DNA from: Pseudochelatococcus contaminans
GTDB lineage: Bacteria; Pseudomonadota; Alphaproteobacteria; Rhizobiales; Beijerinckiaceae
Direction of reading: 5' to 3'
Assembly: GCF_014195635.1 (NCBI RefSeq)
Contig: NZ_JACICC010000015.1
Coordinates: 1-40,302 of the forward strand
DNA: 40,302 nt
The position numbers were made by a program, and so were the translations under genes. Each line of letters begins with the position of its first letter. Position 1 is the first letter of the stretch. Positions 33,706 through 40,302 of the stretch are shown one piece after another. The notes under the pieces are model-generated. The model made no database searches, was not told the DNA's origin, and saw nothing but the letters and a program-made list of their open reading frames with translations.

Positions 33706-34551
33706 ATGACCTATCATCACCTTGCTACCCGGTTCGGCCGCAACAGCCATCAGATCAGCGGGCGCGAAGCGCTCGACAATGAGGCGCTTTATCGGCATGT
33801 CCCGTCCATCTTCGCCCGCGAGGCCCATGACAGCCGGTCGGAGCGTTACGTCTATGTCCCCACCATCGACATCGTGGAGGGGCTGCGCCGGGAAGGATGG
33901 TTCCCGTTTTTCGCCGTGCAGTCGGTTCCGCGCGACGGCAGCCGCCACGGCCACGCCAAGCATATGCTGCGCCTGCGCCGGGATGACGGCATCGGCAAGG
34001 AGGAGGCGGCGGAAGTCATCATCGTCAATTCGCACGACGGAACGAGCAGCTACCAGATGTTTGCGGGAATGCTCCGTTTCGTCTGCACCAACAGCCTTGT
34101 GGCGGGAGAGCGGTTCGATGACGTGCGCGTTCCCCACAAGGGCAATATCCAGCATGACATTATCGAAGGCGTCTATACCGTCGCGGAGGACTTCCCCCGG
34201 CTGATAGACGCCAGCGAAACCATGAAGGAAATCCAGCTTGGTGAAGATGAGCGCCGCGTTCTGGCCGAGGCCAGCCTTGTCGCCCGCTATGGCAAGGAAG
34301 AAAGCCCGATCCGCCCGGATCAGATCATCCAGCCGCGCCGCCGCGAGGATGCCGGACAAAACCTCTGGATGACCTACAACACCATTCAGGAGAACATGAT
34401 ACGCGGCGGATTGCACGGACAGCGGCGCAACGCCGAAGGCCGCATCCGTCGCAGCCAGACACGCCCCATCAACGGCATCGACCAGAACGTGACCCTTAAT
34501 CGCGCCCTTTGGACGCTTGCCGAGGGGATGCAGCGCCTCAAGACCCGATGA
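33706..34551 (+). CDS. DUF932 (phage/plasmid-like TIGR03299-type) protein
   Basis: 281 residues from ATG 33706. Typical DUF932 segments: RYVYVPTIDIVEGLRREGWFPFFA, MLRLRR, EVIIVNSHDGTSSYQMFAGMLRFVC and TNSLVAGE. The family is widespread on plasmids, phages and ICEs and has no settled function. It is preceded by structured leader B and followed directly by a strong terminator, so it is transcribed alone. Sharing its leader with the parB-like gene suggests common control. Confidence 0.88.
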   Translation: MTYHHLATRFGRNSHQISGREALDNEALYRHVPSIFAREAHDSRSERYVYVPTIDIVEGLRREGWFPFFAVQSVPRDGSRHGHAKHMLRLRRDDGIGKEEAAEVIIVNSHDGTSSYQMFAGMLRFVCTNSLVAGERFDDVRVPHKGNIQHDIIEGVYTVAEDFPRLIDASETMKEIQLGEDERRVLAEASLVARYGKEESPIRPDQIIQPRRREDAGQNLWMTYNTIQENMIRGGLHGQRRNAEGRIRRSQTRPINGIDQNVTLNRALWTLAEGMQRLKTR

Positions 34552-34559
34552 CCGCCAAA

Positions 34560-34592
34560 CCGTAGAGCCGGAAAACCGGCTCTACGGTTTTC
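34560..34592 (+). terminator. Rho-independent terminator after DUF932
   Basis: Twelve-base perfect stem CCGTAGAGCCGG / CCGGCTCTACGG, loop AAAA, then TTTT, starting nine bases after the DUF932 stop. Confidence 0.9.
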
Positions 34593-34854
34593 CGGCTTTT
34601 AGGTTCCTAGATTTTTGCGCCGATCCGGCGCAGCGGATCGGCGGCGCGGCCATACCCGAAACACGGCCGCCGCTCGCCGGGCTATGCCCGGCTCGCGAAT
34701 CCAGATAAGCACGTTTAAGACAAAAATAACCAAATAATATATCGAGTTACTGACACCAGTTATATGTTTGGTGCAGCTACAGCCGCTTCCCGAAATCCCG
34801 CAGGCTTCCAGTTCGGGTCTCTCTTGGACGGCCCCGAAATTCGGAGGTAGCGCC
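34593..34854 (+). promoter_or_regulatory. Upstream region of the FseA-like gene with AT-rich promoter
   Basis: 260 bp without a gene. 34710-34770 is strongly AT-rich compared with its surroundings. TTAAGA (34715-34720), 17 bases, TATATC (34738-34743) is a possible promoter, and ACTG-N4-CAGT at 34749-34760 is a short inverted repeat just downstream. GGAGG lies eight bases before ATG 34855. No tra-box-like palindrome for a quorum-sensing regulator was found. Confidence 0.4.
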
Positions 34855-35638
34855 ATGCTTAGCATCGACTGGCGTGCTCCGGCGGCTTACGCGCACACCA
34901 AGTCTCTACCTGCCGCCGGTTTCGCCTGGGAATATCTTCGTCGCAACGACGAATATCGTCATGATTTCCAGATCATCACCCTGACCGGACGGCTCGGTGA
35001 AAGGCAATTGGAGCGCTTCGCGCAGCGCTGGGGGTTGCGATTTCCCAAGCGACCCCGACGCATCGCCTGATCGCCAGCCCCCATTTTGGTCTCCGCGCCT
35101 TCAGCCGCAGGCGGTCATGCTGTCGCCTGTTGAACAGGAGGCCGCGGAAACCGAGCTGCTGGTCGCTCTCGCCCATCTCGATGGTCTCGATCTGCGCCGC
35201 GCGGCCGATGGCTGGCATGGCGTCTGGCAGGTCGGCGACATCGCACACCAATTCTGGCTGCCGGACGCGGTGCCTGACGCCGCAGCCTTCTATGCCGTGA
35301 CCTTGCCGATGGATTCGTTTCTGGAGCTTCGCGTCCATGCGGCGCGTCGCCTCTGGCGATCCCTGACGCGGCGCTCGCCGGGGCCGCCCATCGGCATTCT
35401 GCCCGAACAGCTCCGGCAATGGCACATCCTGTCCCTGCGCGCGCTGGATGCGCGACTGCGCGGCGAGAGTTACCGCACCATTGCTGAAGTCCTGCTTGGA
35501 TTTCAGGGAACGAAAGAGGATTTCGAGGGCGACCCAAGCAAGAACAAGGCTCGCCGCCTGGTCGCGCACGGCGTCAGGATGATGCGGGGCGGGTATCGGA
35601 TGCTGCTTCACTACCCAATCAAGCCTGACAAGCGTTGA
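34855..35638 (+). CDS. fseA: FseA-like ICE transfer activator (DUF6499-DUF2285) made by +1 frameshift
   Basis: Two overlapping frames encode one protein. Frame 1 (34855-35070, 71 residues) is DUF6499: MLSIDWRAPAAYAHTKS, GFAWEYLRRNDEYRHDFQ, FAQRWGLRF. Frame 2 (open from 34997, stop at 35638) carries PSDPDASPDRQPPFWSP and the DUF2285 domain, ILSLRALDARLRGESYRTIAEVL, ending RMLLHYPIKPDKR. A +1 slip at TTT-C 35041-35044 joins them without loss, giving 260 residues. In Mesorhizobium ICEMlSymR7A, msi172 and msi171 are fused in this way by tRNA-Phe slippage from UUU to UUC to make FseA, the activator of the excisionase gene rdfS. A sequencing or mutational insertion is the alternative. Confidence 0.8.
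35041..35044 (+). promoter_or_regulatory. Probable +1 programmed ribosomal frameshift site (UUU-C)
   Basis: In-frame codon TTT at 35041-35043 is followed by C, so tRNA-Phe can shift to TTC. Reading then continues CCA AGC GAC CCC GAC. The zero frame stops 27 bases later at TGA 35068-35070. The local sequence CGA UUU CCC matches the described FseA mechanism. Confidence 0.7.
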
Positions 35639-35742
35639 GGGGCAATCAAACGCAAACTGCTGCAAGCCATGTCGCGCGCTTTCTGACTCCCAAACAGGGA
35701 GCGCGGCGGCCCGGAATCCTCGCCGCGAAGTGTCGTAAATAT

Positions 35743-35784
35743 CTGTCGCAAAACCTCGACTTTTGCACGAGACATTTGCGACAG
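35743..35784. repeat. Inverted repeat CTGTCGCAAA / TTTGCGACAG after fseA
   Basis: CTGTCGCAAA starts at 35743 and its inverse TTTGCGACAG ends at 35784. A similar pair, GCGTCGCAAAAC and CCGCGACAGG, lies at 38120-38150 beyond bioR, with TAAATA-CTG before the first arm in both places. These flank the bio cargo and may be its old boundaries or operators of the transfer circuit. The rest of 35639-35828 contains no gene. Confidence 0.45.
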
Positions 35785-35828
35785 GTTTTTCCCTGTAAAT
35801 TCAGCGCTGGCCTGTCCTGATGCGAAAA

Positions 35829-36705
35829 TCAGGATTTTCGCGACAACCGCACACCCTGCACCATGGAAACACCCGCTAGCGTGACGACGAAGCCGGCGAG
35901 CTGCGCGGCGGTCAGCGTCTCACCAAAGAAGACATAGGCTTGCAGGGCCGCAGCGGGCGGCACCAGCAGCATAAGCGCCGTGATCCGGGTCACGTCGCCA
36001 TGCCGGATCATCCAGACGAACAGGGCCGTGCCGCCGAGGGAGAGCGCACCCGCCGACCAGATCAGGGCGAACCAGAGCGCCGGTGCGTTGTCCCATTGCA
36101 AGGTGCCAACTGTGATCGCGAGCGTCCCGGCCACGATGGCAGCGCCAAGATGCTGGACCGCGCCGGCCGCGCGTAGATCGGCGGTCGCCAGCGACGACTT
36201 TTGCACCATCGTCCCGACCGTCAGGGCAAGGATGCTGAACAGCCCGAGCGCGATGGGAAGCGCCGGCAGCCCCTCGATGCCGACACCGGCCAGACGTGGC
36301 GACAGCACGAGCGCAACGCCCGCAAAGCCGATCACCAGTCCCAACACCGTCCTACGACTGATAGGACCGCGCAGGATGAGGACGACAATCAAGGCGGTGA
36401 ACAGCGGTTGCAGCGCGCCGATGAGCGCCATCACGCCAGCCGCGAGGCCGTTGGCGACCGCCCACCAGCTCGCCCCGAGATAGACGCCGTTCATCACCAT
36501 GCCGGCAAGAAGATGCCCGACGAACTGCTTACCTTTCCGGCCACGGCACATTGCGCACCAGAATGGTGAAGCCGACGACAGCGATCAGGAAGCGGAAGGT
36601 CAGGAACAGATTCGGGTCTGCATGGGGCGCGACGGCGCGCGCGGCAATGAAGCCGGTCGACCAGATCAGGATGAGAAGTGCAGGAGCGCCAACGGCTTGC
36701 AGCAT
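35829..36705 (-). pseudogene. EamA/DMT-family transporter, frameshifted
   Basis: From ATG 36705 the gene reads MLQAVGAPALLILIWSTG, IAARAVAPHADPNLFLTFRF and NVPWPE, then stops at TAA 36529-36531. One extra base near 36535-36540 (CCGGAAAGG where CCGAAAGG would give PKGKQF) shifts the frame. The rest, KGKQFVGHLLAGMVMNGVYL through two EamA repeats, continues to 35829. Restored, it has about 291 residues and ten helices, normal for a DMT exporter or importer. It is downstream of bioY. It may be inactive, or the shift may be an assembly error; an ATG at 36551 would give a 240-residue protein lacking the first two helices. Confidence 0.75.
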
Positions 36706-36741
36706 AGGAGACGGCCCCGCATTGCGCGGGGCCGGATCGTC

Positions 36742-37317
36742 TTAGCGCATGACGCGCCGGATAGCCGGCACGAGCACCAGCGCCAGAACGATCTTGAGAA
36801 TGTCACCGAGAATAAACGGCGTCAGGCCAAACGCGATGCTCTTTTCCGCACCGAACAGGACAGCCAGCCAAGCGATGCCCGGCACATAGACGGCCACGGT
36901 CGCCAGCAGGATCGCGCCAAGGGCGGTCGGCAAGCGGTTCAGCGCGCCGCGTTCGGCAAAATAGCCTGCGACGACAGCGGCAAGGAAGAATCCGAGCAGA
37001 TAGCCGCCGGTCGGTCCCGCCATGTAGGCAATGCCCGCCCCGCTCTGGAAAACAGGCAGGCCGAGAGCACCTTCGACAATGTAGGCAAGAATGGTCGCCC
37101 CGCCGAGCCGAGCGCCGTAGGCCATGCCGATGACGATGGCGACGAAACTCTGCATGGAGAGCTTTACCGGCCAGAACGGCACCTGAATATGAGCGGCGAT
37201 CGCCATAAGGGCACTGCCGATCAGGATGAGGGCAGCGGCGCGCGCCATGCTGTTGCCAGCGGTTTGCGGCCAGAGGCGGCCGATGAGGGTTGGTTGTGCG
37301 GCGGATAGGACGGTCAT
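36742..37317 (-). CDS. bioY: Biotin transporter substrate-binding subunit BioY
   Basis: 191 residues, full length. It has about six membrane helices and family signatures HIQVPFWPVKLSMQSFVAIVIG, FQSGAGIAYMAGPTGGYLLGF and AVLFGAEKSIAFGLTPFILGDILKI. BioY is the biotin-binding S component of an ECF transporter and can work alone. A BioR operator (TTATCTATAA) lies 18 bp upstream of the start codon, so it is repressed by the adjacent GntR-type BioR when biotin is sufficient. No bioMN genes are adjacent. Confidence 0.93.
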   Translation of the reverse strand: MTVLSAAQPTLIGRLWPQTAGNSMARAAALILIGSALMAIAAHIQVPFWPVKLSMQSFVAIVIGMAYGARLGGATILAYIVEGALGLPVFQSGAGIAYMAGPTGGYLLGFFLAAVVAGYFAERGALNRLPTALGAILLATVAVYVPGIAWLAVLFGAEKSIAFGLTPFILGDILKIVLALVLVPAIRRVMR

Positions 37318-37335
37318 GGGCGCTCCTTTGCGATA

Positions 37336-37345
37336 TTATCTATAA
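37336..37345 (-). promoter_or_regulatory. BioR operator upstream of bioY
   Basis: TTATCTATAA matches the alphaproteobacterial BioR consensus TTATMKATAA exactly. Its reverse complement occurs in front of bioR at 38076-38085. Confidence 0.85.
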
Positions 37346-37414
37346 TTTCTAGATTCTATCGCTAATTAGTCCACGGAATTGATGACAAGGCAAGAGCCGA
37401 CCCACACGGCAGCG

Positions 37415-38071
37415 TCAGCGCGCCCCCGTTGCCGGCAAGGATGGCGATGGTCCCGGCTTCTTTCCTACCCATTGGACATGGCGGGCCAGCACCGAGGCGG
37501 CAGCTTCTACCTGCCCCGCCCGCAACGCATCGAGGATGGCCCGATGATCGCGGTCGGTCGGCGCTTCCCATTCCGCCCGCCAGCCGGAGAACAGAAAGCG
37601 GGCGCTGGCCGTATGCAGATCGTCAATCGCCTTCAGGAGTCGGGGCATGGCGCAAGGCGTCAGGATCAGCCGATGAAAGGCGCGGTTTGCTTCTTCCCAC
37701 GCCTGCACGTCGCCGGCCTTGTCGCCCGCCCTGGTGGCGTCCTCGGCCTGATCCAGTATCGCCTTGGTCAGATGCGGCGCGGCATGGCGCAAAGCGAGCA
37801 CCTCAAGGGCGGCGCGCATCTCCGCCACTTCCTTGATTTCATCCATGCTGAAACCGGCGACCCGAACGCCCCGGCGTGGCGCGCTGACCACCAGCCCCTG
37901 CGATTCCAGACGCCGGAACGCCTCGCGCACCGGCACATGGCTCGCGCCAAATTCTTCGGCAATATGATCCTGGCCCAGCCGGGAACCCGGTTCGAGCGCG
38001 CCCGAAATGATGCGCTCGGCAAGCGCCTTGCTGATCCGCACCGCGATTGTGTCGTCTTTAGCGTCTGTCAT
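37415..38071 (-). CDS. bioR: GntR/FCD-family biotin regulator BioR
   Basis: 218 residues: a GntR winged helix-turn-helix (LAERIISGALEPGSRLGQDHIAEEF, VPVREAFRRLESQGLV) and an FCD ligand domain with the histidines typical of that fold (LALRHAAP, NRAFHRLIL, RDHRAIL). In Alphaproteobacteria BioR represses biotin synthesis and uptake genes through TTATMKATAA boxes. One such box directly precedes this gene (38076) and another precedes bioY, which supports the assignment and predicts autoregulation. Confidence 0.9.
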   Translation of the reverse strand: MTDAKDDTIAVRISKALAERIISGALEPGSRLGQDHIAEEFGASHVPVREAFRRLESQGLVVSAPRRGVRVAGFSMDEIKEVAEMRAALEVLALRHAAPHLTKAILDQAEDATRAGDKAGDVQAWEEANRAFHRLILTPCAMPRLLKAIDDLHTASARFLFSGWRAEWEAPTDRDHRAILDALRAGQVEAAASVLARHVQWVGKKPGPSPSLPATGAR

Positions 38072-38075
38072 GAAT

Positions 38076-38085
38076 TATAGATAAT
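38076..38085 (-). promoter_or_regulatory. BioR operator upstream of bioR (autoregulation)
   Basis: TTATAGATAA ends four bases before the bioR start codon. This is a perfect BioR consensus and would block transcription or initiation directly. Confidence 0.85.
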
Positions 38086-38176
38086 TCCGACACCGCCAGC
38101 CGTCGAGCGGCTAAATACTGCGTCGCAAAACTCCCAAAACCCGCGACAGGAAGCGAGATGAATACAGCCGTCATCT

Positions 38177-38470
38177 TCAGGCTTTGTTCGCAGCCGCCTG
38201 TTCGAGTATCCGCTTGTAGCCTTCGCGTGAAAGCCACTGCGCGCGTTCGAGGTGGCTTTGCCAGCATCGATAGGTCCGCAGTTCTTCAAAGCTCGGATCA
38301 CGGTGCAGTACGATCTGCGCCACTTCCTTCCAGTCCGCATCTTCGGCCTTGGCGTCGAGAAGGCGCATATAGGTCACGAAATGCCGCTCGTCATAGGTGG
38401 TGATCTCGTCTCCTGTCGGCGCGATGTCATCCACATCGGGATCAAGTTCGACCGGAACCCGCATCGTCAT
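38177..38470 (-). CDS. qseM: QseM-like DUF2285 single-domain antiactivator
   Basis: 97 residues: ELDPDVDDIAPTGDEITTYDE, then HFVTYMRLLDAKAEDADWKEVAQIVL and SHLERAQWLSREGYKRILEQ. The last two are the stand-alone DUF2285 helix-turn-helix variant. In ICEMlSymR7A the antiactivator QseM has this domain and binds FseA, preventing excision. Its presence within 3 kb of an FseA-like gene and next to an RdfS-like gene supports the same role. It could instead be an independent DNA-binding DUF2285 protein. It reads leftward, away from rdfS. Confidence 0.72.
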   Translation of the reverse strand: MTMRVPVELDPDVDDIAPTGDEITTYDERHFVTYMRLLDAKAEDADWKEVAQIVLHRDPSFEELRTYRCWQSHLERAQWLSREGYKRILEQAAANKA

Positions 38471-38936
38471 TCCCCTTCATCCTGGGAGAGCGATGGCTTG
38501 CGGTGCGCCCCCGCAAACAAAACTCTCTGACTCCTGGTGATCGGGGAGTTAGTAACCGTGTTGGACGGCCCCATGGCCTTTAGCTGGAAAGCCTGTTGCA
38601 TACGCCACAGGCTCCCCGACCATAGGGTCAAGGAGTGTGGTGCCGTCACGGCCGGCACCAACCGCCAACAGGGGTTACTACGCCCCAGAGCAGCGCGTCT
38701 GCTCCGCCTGTATTCTTAGCCGAACCGCGCGCGAATGTCTTTGGCAATTCTGTGCGACAGGCATTGAACCGCTGAAATCTCTCGCCTTTTCCGGCTGACG
38801 ATCACACGTCAGGGGGGTGCCGCCAGCGCATAGGCGCAACTGCGGCACGCTACAGGCCGCCGATCCCTCGCCATCGTCCGCCACAGCCCGCTGTCGCTGC
38901 GACAGCCGCCTGTCTGACGAACCGGAGAGAGATTCC
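38471..38936. promoter_or_regulatory. Long intergenic control region between qseM and rdfS
   Basis: 466 bp without a convincing gene but rich in symmetry. TGGTGATCGGGGAG (38537-38550) pairs with CTCCCCGACCA about 60 bp later. TGGTGCCG / CGGCACCA forms a hairpin near 38640-38660. GCGACAG occurs at 38754 and again in the operator at 38890. The region must hold the divergent qseM and rdfS promoters and perhaps a small RNA. The start of rdfS is preceded by GGAGAGAGA. Confidence 0.45.
38890..38906 (+). promoter_or_regulatory. Palindromic operator before rdfS
   Basis: GCTGTCGC-T-GCGACAGC, a perfect 8+1+8 palindrome, 30 bp upstream of the rdfS start codon. Its half-site GCGACAG recurs elsewhere in the fseA-qseM-rdfS intergenic DNA. 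Candidate site for FseA or another transfer regulator. Confidence 0.5.
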
Positions 38937-39209
38937 ATGGCCATCCGCCCCAATGCGGACCTGCCGCCGCGCTTGCTGCGCACAAAAGAAGCCGCGCGCT
39001 TCCTCGGCCTGTCCATCCGCACCCTTGAGAAGCATCGCACCTATGGCACCGGTCCGACCTACCGCAAGGTCGGAGGCCGCGTCCTCTACGCCGTCCGCGA
39101 TCTGGAGGCGTGGAGCGCGATCGGCACCCGCAAATCCACCAGCGACAAGAACGCCGGCACGGTCTTCGCCGCCCGCCCGCTGACGCCAAAAGAGCGGGAC
39201 GAACTGTAA
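38937..39209 (+). CDS. rdfS: RdfS-like excisionase / helix-turn-helix protein
   Basis: 90 residues from ATG 38937. LLRTKEAARFLGLSIRTLEKHR with GTGPTYRKVGGRVLYAVRDLEAW is the winged helix-turn-helix of AlpA/excisionase-type recombination directionality factors. In trb/RlxS-type ICEs this gene (rdfS) directs the integrase toward excision, and FseA activates it. The next gene, repA, starts at the base after its stop codon, so excision and replication would be induced together. A plain regulator of repA is the alternative. Confidence 0.78.
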   Translation: MAIRPNADLPPRLLRTKEAARFLGLSIRTLEKHRTYGTGPTYRKVGGRVLYAVRDLEAWSAIGTRKSTSDKNAGTVFAARPLTPKERDEL

Positions 39210-40250
39210 ATGCTGCGCGACGACGATCCCAGACCCGCGCCGCCGAACGAAGATAGCGAGCGCACTCGCCTGGACCCGTTCATCGTGGCGACCGGCGACG
39301 CCGCTCCGCGCGACCAGCGCGATTTGATGGAGCGGCCGTTCTTCTCGCTGGCGAAGCGACCGCGCACCACGCCGATCCTCTACCGGGCCGCCGATGTCGA
39401 GGTGCAGGTCTTCGCCATGCCCGAACATGGCATGGCGACGATCTGGGATGCTGATGTGCTGATCTGGGCCGCAAGCCAGATCGTGGCGGCCGAGAACAAC
39501 GGCATCGCCACGTCGCGGTTCTTCCGTTTCATGCCCTATCAGCTTTTGCGCTCGATCGGGCGAGCCACCGGAAACCGCGACTATCTGTTGCTCAAGGCCG
39601 CGCTGGCGCGCCTGCAGTCGACCGTCATCGCCACCACCATCCGTAACGGCAAGCATTGGCGGCGGCGGCAATTCTCATGGATCAACGAATGGGAGGAAAT
39701 GACCACCCACTCCGGCCGGGTGGAGGGCATGGAGTTCGTCCTGCCCGAATGGTTCTACAACAGCGTCATCGACCGCTCGCTGGTCCTGACCATCGACCCG
39801 GCCTATTTCCGGCTGACCGGCGGCATCGAGCGCTGGCTCTACCGCGTCGCCCGCAAGCACGCCGGACGCCAGCCTGAGGGCTGGGCGTTCGAGGTTTCCC
39901 ACCTTCACAAGAAATCCGGCAGTGCGGCGCGGCCGTCCGATTTCGCGCTCGACCTGCGCCGGATTGCAGCCCGCCAATCGCTGCCCGGATACCTGCTCCA
40001 GAGTGAATGGGAAGATGGGCGCGAACTGCTGCGGTTTCTGCCCGAAAATCTATCCACAGTGCCTGTGGATAACCATGTGAATCCTATCGGGACATTAGGC
40101 GCACGCAGTATCGGGACATTAGGCGCAAATCTCGCGCCGGACTCTATAGAAGAATCTAACAAAGAATCTAACTCTTCTTCTTTGACGCGCGCGCACGCGA
40201 TCCGTGGTGTCGGGGTGCCAGGTTTCGCGAACCGGGGCGAGGTTTCATGA
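39210..40250 (+). CDS. repA: Replication initiator protein A (RPA/RepA family)
   Basis: 346 residues. Characteristic segments are LMERPFFSLAKRPRTTPILYR, VFAMPEHGMATIWDADVLIW, NGIATSRFFRFMPYQLLRSIGR and FVLPEWFYNSVIDRSLVLTIDPAYF, the RPA replication initiator of alphaproteobacterial plasmids and ICEs, built on winged-helix domains. The last 50 residues are low-complexity, and their DNA contains DnaA boxes and direct repeats that look like an origin. The stop overlaps an ATG (ATGA at 40247-40250). A second ATG at 40299 after GGGAG is the probable start of the next gene, expected to be parA, cut by the window end. Confidence 0.88.
   Translation: MLRDDDPRPAPPNEDSERTRLDPFIVATGDAAPRDQRDLMERPFFSLAKRPRTTPILYRAADVEVQVFAMPEHGMATIWDADVLIWAASQIVAAENNGIATSRFFRFMPYQLLRSIGRATGNRDYLLLKAALARLQSTVIATTIRNGKHWRRRQFSWINEWEEMTTHSGRVEGMEFVLPEWFYNSVIDRSLVLTIDPAYFRLTGGIERWLYRVARKHAGRQPEGWAFEVSHLHKKSGSAARPSDFALDLRRIAARQSLPGYLLQSEWEDGRELLRFLPENLSTVPVDNHVNPIGTLGARSIGTLGANLAPDSIEESNKESNSSSLTRAHAIRGVGVPGFANRGEVS
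40051..40172 (+). other. Candidate replication origin inside the 3' end of repA
   Basis: An inverted pair TATCCACAG-TGC-CTGTGGATA (40051-40071) contains a perfect DnaA box, TGTGGATAA. Two identical 19-bp repeats, TATCGGGACATTAGGCGCA, start at 40085 and 40109 (period 24 bp), resembling iterons. An AT-rich tract with GAATCTAAC twice (40152 and 40164) follows. DnaA boxes, iterons and an AT-rich region in this order make a compact origin. Confidence 0.6.
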
Positions 40251-40302
40251 ACTCGTTCCAGGAAACGCGAACCGGATTCACGGACCGGGAGCCGGATCAT
40301 GA

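Noticed and set aside
34855-35070. DUF6499/DUF2285 gene treated as a plain pseudogene
   Set aside because: The UUU-C site and flanking residues match the known FseA +1 programmed frameshift, and both halves are otherwise undamaged.
40247-40302. Frame starting MNSFQETRTGF overlapping the repA stop
   Set aside because: Only 18 codons are visible before the window ends. The ATG at 40299 after GGGAG is an equally or more likely start of the next gene, so neither is called.

Overview
This window looks like accessory DNA from an alphaproteobacterium: part of an integrative and conjugative element (ICE) or plasmid of the trb/RlxS type, carrying several cargo modules and decayed insertion sequences. 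The evidence is a high-GC backbone and a right-hand half holding a ParB-like gene, DUF736, DUF932, a DUF6499-DUF2285 activator, a DUF2285 antiactivator, an excisionase and a RepA replication initiator, which is the typical set next to parA/traF/rlxS in rhizobial and sphingomonad ICEs. The operators point the same way: BioR boxes (TTATCTATAA type) and a GTTC-N7-GTTC SOS box are both alphaproteobacterial. No genus can be fixed, and no rRNA, tRNA or CRISPR was seen.

Layout. 1-7.4 kb: a leftward operon of a ribbon-helix-helix protein and three different DNA methyltransferases, with a LexA-type box at its promoter and what looks like an IS5-family element at the window edge. 7.4-8.3 kb: largely non-coding, with a DUF6429 gene. 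8.3-14.2 kb: a LysR regulator divergent from an MFS-MFS-LLM oxidoreductase-LysR operon. 14.2-14.9 kb: IS256 and IS3 remnants. 15-19.4 kb: a leftward redox/aldehyde cassette (TetR, DJ-1/PfpI protein, coniferyl-type aldehyde dehydrogenase, Ohr, quinone-oxidoreductase-like MDR). 19.4-20.05 kb: IS1595 and IS481 remnants and a broken helix-turn-helix gene.

20.1-28.1 kb: a long structured leader and a ParB-like gene split without loss of frame by a 5.59-kb Tn554-like transposon encoding three tyrosine recombinases and a DUF6262/TnpC-like protein. 28.1-30.8 kb: a membrane protein, a PrlF-YhaV toxin-antitoxin pair and DUF736, with a decayed inverted copy of DUF736 beside it. 30.9-33.3 kb: leftward LysR, ClpP, SRPBCC and ArsR genes. 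33.4-34.6 kb: a second copy of the structured leader and DUF932.

34.7-40.3 kb: the ICE transfer-control region. An FseA-like activator is split over two frames at a UUU-C site that matches the known +1 programmed frameshift of Mesorhizobium FseA. A QseM-like DUF2285 protein and an RdfS-like excisionase complete the circuit, and repA follows with a probable origin in its 3' end. A biotin cargo (bioR, bioY and a frameshifted EamA transporter) sits between fseA and qseM.

The most interesting points are: (1) the ~300-bp structured leader duplicated in front of the parB-like and DUF932 genes, with a third partial copy; (2) the FseA frameshift with the QseM/RdfS circuit, and a GCGACAG motif concentrated in its intergenic regions; (3) the three-methyltransferase operon with an SOS-type operator; (4) the recombinase-trio transposon inside parB. 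All calls are by eye from the sequence; no search was run.
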